From positions 589,870 to 653,869 of the forward strand of contig CANNZV010000113.1 of the NCBI GenBank assembly GCA_947561585.1: a stretch of 64,000 nt of DNA, given 5' to 3'. Source of the stretch: Caprella mutica (Eukaryota; Arthropoda; Malacostraca; Amphipoda; Caprellidae). The position numbers and the translations under genes were made by a program. Within the stretch, counting starts at the first letter, position 1, and each line of letters starts with the position of its first letter. A model generated the notes under the pieces. That model searched no databases and was not told the origin of the DNA. It was given only the letters and a program-made list of their open reading frames with translations. Positions 57,501 through 64,000 of this stretch are shown here, piece after piece.

Positions 57501-60500
57501 TCAATTTTAAATTAAAATATTATTATTTGGTTAAATTAGCGTAGATAAAATAATAGTTTAGAGTTTGAATAAGTAATTGTTGAAATTTGTTACCCCTGAT
57601 TTTAGTATATAAGATGTATTTATAAGACTGTTACTAAATACTACATTGTGAGAAGTAACGGTTGTCTTCACGTGTTCTATATGGCGTAATACACATCTAT
57701 TATAAAATAGTACAGGCCGTAGACCGGCATGACATCGGCAACATTATGTATTAATATCAAGTAAGTTTGTAATTCATTGATGAGACGTTTAAGTTATTCA
57801 CGAGACATTTATAAGTCATCTGCTAGAACTGGGTGAGTGAGTTGACAAAACGTATGATTTGCACTATCCCAATGCAACACTAGCACTACATCGGCAACAT
57901 TAAGTATTGCCGGTACCAATAAGTCGTTTTTACTTGGTTATACTGTTCAGGGCCGGTGGACATCTGTGAGGTGGGCCAACGTTGGGCCTTTGCTGGCCCA
58001 ATACACTGAGACCGGCATGGCAGCGTTGGTTCAGAGTTTCGTTCTGAATTGGGACAACGTTGGCCCAACATTGTAATGTTTAATAAACCCAAACATTTTC
58101 TGAACAAACTTCTAAATACAAAAACTATCTAATTTCATATATTACATATAATTCTAAAAATTAAATAAAAGTTTAGGAGACATCGTATATATAAATAACT
58201 CTAATAGCATTTAATAGCTTTAATAGGGTATATAAACTTTGTATGAAAAAGGGTCTTCAATCCTCGTACCTCGCTTGTTAGGGATTGATGTCAGATTCGC
58301 AATATTTTATCAATTCCATTTATAGATGAAGTGTTACTTCCTTTTGGGGTTCATAAGTTAAAGGTCCACTCCAAGCAAATATTTTTATTGCTTTATTTAA
58401 CGAGGCTAATGTTTCTCATCATTTTGCTGAAAACCGCATCAAATTTGGTAGCATATTTTTCATTTTATATGCTTTAAAAGATTTTTAATATCAAAACTCT
58501 ACAAAACCTATTTTACTTCTGACTTACTAATTTAAGAAATTTTCAGCCAGTAGAAAAAGAATGTACACCATTTGTTTTGATTGTCAACTAGGTATTAGGT
58601 TTAATAAATCCATTTAATATTCGTGTAAAAGTATAAAATTTAATGAACTTATAATAGACACGTTTATATACTTTAGGAAACAATTAATATCTAAAATAAT
58701 TTAAATAAAGGACGAAAACGCATGGTTGCTTTATAAAATTCAAATTTGTAATCAAAACAAAGAGTGTACAATCTTCTTCTTGAGCATCAGATTAGTGATT
58801 CGCTCAATTGTTGCTCACAGAGTATTAAAAAACTGTAAAAACAAATTATAAAATATATATTGAACCGAATTGTATGCGGTTTGCAGAATAATGATCGTAG
58901 ACCTTAGTTCTATAATATTATGTTATAAACTCATTTTTTTCCCGGAGCCTGGAGAGGACCTTTAACTAAAATATTAATAAATATATTTTGAAGATTATGA
59001 TTATGAAATGATGTCACTTGGTTTTAACAATCACAATATTAATATATGTAATATATAACCTGTATACATATTTATTCAATAAACAATCATTTAATTAGTC
59101 TATCACTCTCTAGATGGCAACAGCTTTAGAAGCTGCGCAGTCAGAATGCGCACGAATGTTAGTGATATGATAAAAGCTATTATAATAGCATGCTTTAGGA
59201 TATACATCAGCTAGATATGAAATGTTCATTATTAAACCAATTCTAAATATGAATTCTATATTAGTATAGTTTAGTAGTATTAGTATAGTATAGTTTATCC
59301 ATTATTTAATGGATTGAGCAAGGAATGTTGGATACAATGAGAAGGAATTGTTAGGAGTGATAATATCATAGTTAGTTGCTAGTGTTCAGTCATTTTAAGG
59401 CTAGTATTTTATCAGGGTAACTTCGGTGTTTTCAAAATATGCAAGAAACAAGCAAGAAAATAGGTTGTGAATTTAACGTCCGTTACACTATAATAGTAGA
59501 ACTTGGGTTTTACTGAGTTCCCACCACATCATTTTACTACCAAAAATTAGAAACATGGTATATAATGAAAAAAGACAATTTGTAATCCAAATTACAACAG
59601 TTCGGGGCCCAAACACGCCACCCCCTTCTCTTCCATCACCACAGACAGCTTCATAACAGAGCCCCTGGGGCTTGAAACTACATTATTTTATTGAATAACA
59701 TATATTAATGAAAATAGTTTTCATAGTTCTTTTAACAGTTAGCTACCCGATTTTTACTTTAATCAGCTCTTTACGAAGTTAGGCCTACCACCAAAAGGTT
59801 AAGGTTGATTGATCTTACCTTAATTTGATACCAAACATTAGATGTTTTTTCCTCTGTTACTGTGTTAGGTTCAGACAGTCTGCAAATGTAAAGAAGTGTT
59901 AAATATATTAATATAGACTGTAGTGTAAGTTATGAATTACCGAACGGTTCCATAGCATCGATCAAAGGAATTATATTATAATTGTCATTTCAGTTTTATT
60001 CTAATTGGTAGGAAGTTACTGGAAATTTGAATAATTATTTTATTCTTATAGATCGATGTGGAACTTTTCGAAAATTCAGAACCTATCCTACTCCAATGCT
60101 TACGATCACTTTTGTTTAAGTAGTACAAAAAGGCTATACTTTAATTTCTAATTGATTTAACATATTCATTCTGATCATAGTGCTCGTACTAGCAATTGGT
60201 CGCACTAACTGAATATCTGCCACCTTCACTCACCCATTCAATGCTATTTGGAAGTCAGTGAGAGGGGTTAACGTCACAGATTCTTTCTCAGTAACATCCT
60301 GAGCTGAGGCCTCTATGTTGAAGGTGAGAGGAGTTGTTTCTGTGGTGAGTAATTCCAAGCCAATGCCTGTAGTTACCTGAAGAATTTAATGCTATTTTAA
60401 TAGGTACAGTCAAAGATAAGGTTACATGCAATCAGATTCCGAGAGACCCCCCCCTCCCCCATGTATAAGAGTATGTCAGTTAAAGCCAATTAATTGGCTT

Positions 60501-61926
60501 AGATTTGAAATGGTCAAATCTCAGATATGTGTAATTGGCTTTAAATTTTGAATTAATTCCTATGTTCCATCTTAATTTTGGCTTGAAATCTTCAAAAAAT
60601 AATCCAAATTGGCTTGGCTCAGATTTTTTGTAAAATTTTGGCTCAAAAATTGGCTTACAGTTTTCCAGCCTCTGAAACATGGCCCCTCCCCAACCAGACC
60701 GCTAACCTATCCTTGCATTTTATTTTTGCTCTGCATTTTGGTATCATTGGCCCTTTTTTTGCATGGGGGTTTTCAATCTTTTTTGTAAATGGGAGATTTT
60801 TCATGTGACTCTGCTACCTATGTAATCGTTTCTTTACCTTCTGTCCCGTTACGATTGGAGAGACAAGGTTACATCGTACAGACGGAAGATCATCAACAGA
60901 CTCTATCTGACAGTAGATGGGAGTGGATCGTACAGCTACCCGGGCAGGGATGGACACCTAGAGGGGGTGAAACTGATTTAAAAACAGTGTAGCTTGAATG
61001 GAGCTATTAAATATGGTAAAGTGAAACCTTCCGAGAGTGAAGGATATACTCTTTACCGTATTTCTCCTCTAATTGTTTGGAACATGCATATGAAGTTACA
61101 TAACTAACCAGTAGTGTAGTTTGGTAGGCATAGTCCTCTTCTGTGGTGACAGAGACATCTAGTGACAGAATACCGTCACTACCAATGTAATAACCACCTA
61201 TATCACCACCATCCAGAATGTTACTGACACCGTTAACAGTTCTGAAACAGATTAAACAATAAATTAGACCTACATAAAATATCAGCATTAACTTGATACC
61301 AAGGCGTATCTAGGATATGATAACATGGCGTATCTAGGATATGATACCAAGGCGTATCTAGGATATGATACCAAGGCGTATCTAGGATATGATATCAAGG
61401 CGTATCTAGGATACAGAATATAACAGTAACTCACTGAACAAAGGTGGGGGTAATTTTGAGTTTGGGGGAGCAAGTGTTGTCTCCCCCACACCCCGGGGCA
61501 ACTGTGATCAGGTAGGTGGAAGAGGTAACCGAATTGGGGGAGAGGATGGGACAAGATGGACAGAGAGAAGAATCTGGAAATTTTTTAGTAAAATCAATCA
61601 GTGAACAGTGAACCATCCTGATTAGTAGAGTCCTGAGTAGTGAAGTACCCTGTATAACGAATTTATTTAATATAATCTGCCATAAAATGGAGATAAGTTC
61701 TTTATGGATCCATTTTCTCCTATAGAATGAATTAAGCTCTATATAGTCACCTGATTGTAGTTCACTATAGAGGAGTTCTACTGTATTGAAATTAATGGAA
61801 AGAAATTAACTAATGACTAAATAAATCATAATTCTCTCAGTGATTTCTCGTCTCACCCATTTCTATCTCGTCACTGGAGAGGACAGACAAAACCTCCAGG
61901 GGTTGAGAGATATCCCCCACCTGTAG
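51398..61926 (-). CDS. Integrin alpha subunit, C-terminal 445 residues (11 exons; 5' part outside the window)
   Basis: Exons in transcript order: 61857-61926, 61435-61573, 61109-61241, 60838-60957, 60234-60376, 59819-59879, 54125-54223, 53484-53709, 52980-53055, 52312-52456 and 51398-51523. They total 1338 nt with every junction in phase. Known role: integrin alpha chains pair with a beta chain at the plasma membrane and link extracellular matrix or cell ligands to the cytoskeleton. Seen here: a CGGDNTC motif as in calf/thigh-region integrin sequence, an AYQTTLL strand, paired cysteines in YCQIESV and VRCNLV, an IxxxNRGVTEG strand typical of the calf-2 domain, a 23-residue membrane helix starting VPWWVYLL, and the juxtamembrane KCGFFNRNR motif that clasps the beta subunit. 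The beta-propeller and any I-domain exons lie past the right edge, so ligand class cannot be told. No dibasic furin site is visible in this part. Confidence 0.93.
51640..51735 (-). repeat. GC-rich short dispersed repeat (copy 2, inverted)
   Basis: Reverse complement of the 10752 and 59585 copies. Lies in the last intron of the integrin gene. Confidence 0.6.
52312..52456 (-). CDS. Integrin alpha exon (transmembrane)
   Basis: A 145-nt exon between CTCACAG and GTAAGA. Encodes the last extracellular strand, then VPWWVYLLATVGGVGLL and the rest of a single hydrophobic helix ending LYK. Confidence 0.94.
52980..53055 (-). CDS. Integrin alpha exon (membrane-proximal)
   Basis: A 76-nt exon between CTGCAG and GTGACT. 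Encodes FLGNDTFVEVNLEAEAEWKT with one N-glycosylation sequon (NDT). Confidence 0.85.
53484..53709 (-). CDS. Integrin alpha exon (calf-2, cysteine pair)
   Basis: A 226-nt exon between TTCTAG and a weak GTGGGA donor. Encodes NYVPEDNSPHYSC, CPDRAQCTQVTCHFSGL and LNVTLLR. The C-x(6)-C arrangement before the membrane-proximal beta strands is typical of integrin alpha chains. Confidence 0.88.
54125..54223 (-). CDS. Integrin alpha exon (VENRG strand)
   Basis: A 99-nt phase 0-0 exon between TTACAG and GTGAGT. Encodes VENRGVTEGAKAVVHLWIPR, the N-x-G-P-like strand of calf-2 followed by the WP motif. Confidence 0.9.
55390..56360 (+). repeat. 51-bp minisatellite, about 19 copies (integrin intron)
   Basis: Unit of about 51 bp holding AGATGAAGAAGGTTCAATCT and CGATTGAATTGCTTCCAAGA. 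Being 17 codons long, it keeps frames open on both strands. Two unit types (AAGAAGGTTCAA and AGGAAGGTTCGA) alternate, a higher-order pattern. Confidence 0.93.
56361..56999. other. Integrin intron, gene-free
   Basis: Four loose copies of CTTATTTTC/TTTTCTT-AGGGATAAG at 56400-56560, then AT-rich sequence with no feature. Confidence 0.4.
57000..58080. mobile_element. Element with repeated GTTGGCCCAA ends
   Basis: Left end region with GGGCCAATGTATAGC, ACATTGGGCCGACGGTTGCC and CAGTGGCCCAATG, right end with GTGGGCCAACGTTGGGCC and GGACAACGTTGGCCCAACAT in partly inverted order. Sub-terminal GTTGGCC repeats are common in some DNA transposons. No transposase, boundaries approximate. Confidence 0.5.
58362..58961. 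mobile_element. TTAA-flanked MITE, complete copy (integrin intron)
   Basis: AGGTCCACTCCAAGC and inverted AGGTCCTCTCCAGGC ends, TTAA at 58358-58361 and 58962-58965, 600 bp. The reference copy for the interrupted ones at 17849 and 35964. Confidence 0.85.
59585..59680 (+). repeat. GC-rich short dispersed repeat (copy 3)
   Basis: ATCCAAATTACAACAGTTCG, CACGCCACCCCCTTCTCTTC and CCCCTGGGGCTT. Lies in the long integrin intron. Confidence 0.6.
59819..59879 (-). CDS. Integrin alpha exon, short (61 nt)
   Basis: Found by requiring a phase 2-to-0 exon between its neighbours. Acceptor TTTGCAG, donor GTAAGA. Encodes LSEPNTVTEEKTSNVWYQIK, which continues into VENRGVTEG and fits the G.S.P...........Y.V.N.G pattern. 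Confidence 0.85.
60234..60376 (-). CDS. Integrin alpha exon
   Basis: Acceptor TTCAG, donor GTGAGT. Encodes 47 residues including LTFNIEASAQDVTEKESVTL, fitting the F.I.A.A.S segment of the calf domains. Ends in phase 2. Confidence 0.87.
60440..60690 (-). repeat. Copy of the 20880-22190 repeat without the Harbinger insertion
   Basis: Reverse complement of 20930-21165 plus 21906-21920: AGCCAATTAATTGGCTT and AGTATGTCAGTTAAAGCC are followed by the uninterrupted CCATGTATAAGAGT. Lies in an integrin intron. Confidence 0.8.
60838..60957 (-). CDS. Integrin alpha exon (two-cysteine strand)
   Basis: A 120-nt phase 0-0 exon between CTCTAG and GTAAAG. Encodes VSIPARVAVRSTPIYCQIES and VRCNLVSPIVTGQK, the C...C-x-L-x-NP-like pair conserved in the family. 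Confidence 0.88.
61109..61241 (-). CDS. Integrin alpha exon (calf-like)
   Basis: Acceptor TTTCAG, donor GTTAGT. Encodes YYIGSDGILSLDVSVTTEED and AYQTTLL, matching the family pattern G.D..L.L.V...N.GE.AY.A.L. The donor was chosen because it joins in phase to the next strand (VSIPARV). Confidence 0.88.
61295..61412 (+). repeat. 24-bp minisatellite, five copies
   Basis: Unit AAGGCGTATCTAGGATATGA plus TACC. Lies in the intron between integrin exons 61435 and 61241. Confidence 0.92.
61435..61573 (-). CDS. Integrin alpha exon with CGGDNTC motif
   Basis: Acceptor TTTCCAG, donor GTGAGT. Encodes paired cysteines (SLCPSC) and GCGGDNTCSPKLKI, the Cys-Gly-x-Asp-x-x-Cys signature at the end of the thigh/calf-1 boundary of integrin alpha chains. 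Confidence 0.88.
61857..61926 (-). CDS. Integrin alpha exon (first in window)
   Basis: Acceptor TTCACAG, donor GTGAGA. Encodes LQVGDISQPLEVLSVLSSDE and joins the next exon in phase 1. An alternative acceptor six bases in (CTACAG) would drop two residues. Confidence 0.75.
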
Positions 61927-62830
61927 CTGTGAAGAGAAAGAGATATCAATAGAGAGATAACAACATTCAAAAATTGAGACAATGACCCAAATATAGAGGT
62001 AATCATTCGAATAAAGAGATAATCTTCCAAATAAAAAGAGAGTGATCCAAACAGAGATATAATGATCCCAATATAGAGATAATGATCCAAACAGATTTTC
62101 TTACCTTTAAATGACTACAGTGAACCCTTAACTCTCCGTGTTATCTATTCTACCTATCCTACTCTACCGGCAATCCATACCTGTAGCTGTGCCTTTAGTA
62201 CATAATTTAACCCTAGTTACCTAGTCCTCAAAAGTTTGCTCACAAATGTAGCCGATGGCGCGGTAGAATGACCTCTTACAAAAACTCTTATAAAATTTTA
62301 ACGAATTGACTTTTTACTGTTTTCTCTTCATAAAAACCTTTATTTGATATTTACACATTCATTGGTAAACGACAAAGAATAGTTTTCCTTTTAAAATAAA
62401 AGTAACAAGCAAATATACGAAAAAAACATATTAGGTATTATTGTAAGGGCGGGGCTTGTCACTTAGCACAGAACTTGGCTAGATGCAAATCTCGCACATC
62501 TAATTAAGCCGCTAAGTGTTACAGTTAACCGAATATAGCGAGACATTCACCCGTATGTACTCAATACTCAAACACACTAGTGCGCATCTCATGACTGGAT
62601 CAGAGATATCTGATACACTCCAAATATATTTGAATAAATGCTCATAATATGAGTATCTTCCTATTTATCACCTGCGTTATGGCCAAATCGTATGTAATTA
62701 TGTGAAAAATTAAAAGTCATGAAAAAACAGTTTCAAATTCGGTTTATTAGTATTTTTCTATGAGGACTAGTGCGCCTGCGCCAGCGTCTAGTTGAGTTGT
62801 GCCATTAGTACCTACCTTTAGTTGTGCCTT
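61927..62830. other. Integrin intron, upstream side
   Basis: Loose repeats of ATAGAGATAATGATCCAAAC at 61970-62095. CCATACCTGTAGCTGTGCC at 62177 echoes the acceptor region at 61920 and may be a duplicated scrap. No further exon could be phased here. Confidence 0.4.
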
Positions 62831-62839
62831 TAGTGGTAC

Positions 62840-63245
62840 GGGTGTAGGTCAAGAGCCCCCCCCCCCCGGTCATGAGCCCCCCCCAGTCATGAGCCGAGCC
62901 CCCCGGTCATGAGCCCCCCCCCCCCCGGTCATGATCCCCCATGTTTTTAAATCCTTATGTACCTATATTATTTGATCCTTATTGACACTTTTGCAGTTCA
63001 TTACTGATTAGGCATAACATATATGTATATCGGGGGGCGGGGGGCGTGCCGCCCCCCGAACCCCCCTGCCAGGTCATTAAACAATCAAAGTGTGCAGTAC
63101 AACAAACTAGCGGATACAACAAACTACATTAGCAACTCTCAGATATTTCTATCTAAGTAGTTCTTCATTTGTTTAACTAGGTAAATAAAGATTAAAAAAA
63201 CAGGGTGGGGGGCTCGTGACCGGGGGGAGCTCTTGACCGTACCCC
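62840..63245. mobile_element. Fold-back element, GGTCATGAGCCCCC arrays
   Basis: Exact 9-bp duplication TAGTGGTAC at 62831-62839 and 63246-63254. Left GGTCAAGAGCC and GGTCATGAGCCCCC units, right inverted GGGGGCTCGTGACC and GAGCTCTTGACC. The core GCGTGCCGCCCCCCGAACCC and CAAACTAGCGGATACAAC matches 35981-36756. 406 bp. Confidence 0.9.
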
Positions 63246-63255
63246 TAGTGGTACT

Positions 63256-64000
63256 AGGTCAAAAGGCCTAACGGACAAAAGGCCTAACGGACAAAAGGCC
63301 TAACGGACAAAAGGCCTAACGGACAAAAGGCCTAACGGACAAAAGGCCTAACGGACAAAAGGCCTAACGGACAAAAGGCCTAACAGACAAAAGGCCTAAC
63401 AGACAAAAGGCCTAACAGACAAAAGGCCTAACAGACAAAAGGCCTAACAGACAAAAGGCCTAACAGACAAAAGGCCTAACAGACAAAAGGCCTAACAGAC
63501 AAAAGGCCTAACAGACAAAAGCCCTAACAGACAAAAGCCCTAACGGACAAAAGCCCTAACGGACAAAAGCCCTAACGGACAAAAGCCCTAACGGACAAAA
63601 GCCCTAACGGACAAAAGCCCTAACGGACAAAAGCCCTAACGGACAAAAGCCCTAACGGACAAAAGCCCTAACGGACAAAAGCCCTAACGGACAAAAGCCC
63701 TAACGGACAAAAGCCCTAACGGACAAAAGCCCTAACGGACAAAAGCCCTAACGGACAAAAAGCCCTAACGGACAAAAAGCCCTAACGGACAAAAAGCCCT
63801 AACGGACAAAAAGCCCTAACGGACAAAAAGCCCTAACGGACAAAAAGCCCTAACGGACAAAAAGCCCTAACGGACAAAAAGGCCTAACGGACAAAAAGGC
63901 CTAACGGACAAAAAGGCCTAACGGACAAAAAGGCCTAACGGACAAAAAGGCCTAACGGACAAAAAGGCCTAACGGACAAAAAGGCCTAACGGACAAAAAG
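63256..64000 (+). repeat. 15-16 bp minisatellite (GGACAAAAGGCCTAAC), runs off the window
   Basis: More than 45 units in blocks: GGCCTAACGG, GGCCTAACAG, GCCCTAACAG, GCCCTAACGG, a 16-bp version with AAAAA, then GGCCTAACGG again. It may be the left array of another fold-back element whose right end is outside. Confidence 0.95.

Noticed and set aside
61007..61108. Extension of integrin exon 61109 (SYVTSYACSKQLEEKYG)
   Set aside because: A GT donor after CTACTG joins in phase to the exon at 60838, which continues the family pattern, so the downstream frame is intronic.
63256..64000. Telomere or interstitial telomeric tract
   Set aside because: CCCTAAC occurs once per 15-16 bp unit in only part of the array and the array begins with GGCCTAAC. 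True telomeric repeats would be contiguous hexamers.
1..64000. tRNA and rRNA genes
   Set aside because: I looked for cloverleaf-like A/B box pairs and conserved rRNA words and found none that I could support by eye.

Overview
This is animal nuclear DNA: AT-rich, with no bacterial operons, short GT-AG exons separated by long repeat-laden introns, and two genes of animal families. It looks like an invertebrate with a very repeat-dense genome. I cannot place it in a phylum from this window alone. A CDCA7 gene hints that the species keeps a CpG-methylation maintenance system, because CDCA7 tends to be retained together with DNMT1 and HELLS.

Genes. Two genes converge tail-to-tail near 51.3-51.4 kb. 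On the + strand, 35739-50810, is a CDCA7-type zinc-finger gene. I assembled 8 coding exons with matching phases, giving 316 codons plus a stop. Its last exon runs into a 26-bp minisatellite made from its own stop-codon region. On the - strand, from 61926 down to 51398, are the last 11 coding exons of an integrin alpha subunit: calf-like ectodomain, one transmembrane helix and the GFF cytoplasmic motif. The propeller-encoding 5' part lies beyond the right edge. The poly(A) signals predict that the two mRNAs overlap antisense by roughly 100 bases.

Layout. From 1 to about 35.5 kb I see no host gene, only nested transposable elements, MITEs and satellites. The most striking component is a set of fold-back elements. 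Each is bounded by arrays of a short minisatellite unit, in one orientation on the left and reverse-complemented on the right, and most are flanked by exact 9-bp target duplications: 384-2374, 5727-13500, 11886-12871, 27144-28476, 35981-36756, 62840-63245, with the small 36224-36450 as a related case and 32831-33407 probable. Each element has its own array sequence, yet two of them share one internal core, so core and arrays look exchangeable. The 7.8-kb copy at 5727-13500 carries later insertions in its right arm, including a P-element-like MITE with a THAP-domain remnant.

Other repeats include Harbinger-like elements (one with a transposase fragment), hAT-like and TTAA-flanked MITEs, long perfect-centre palindromes, a family sharing the core GGTATCATGGATACC, and large minisatellites of 32, 21, 36, 26, 51, 24 and about 16 bp. 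The window ends inside the last of these.

The host genes tolerate this load inside their introns. CDCA7 intron 1 (7.3 kb) holds fold-back elements and the 21-bp array, intron 6 holds the 36-bp array, and the 5.6-kb integrin intron holds the 51-bp array and a full TTAA-type MITE.
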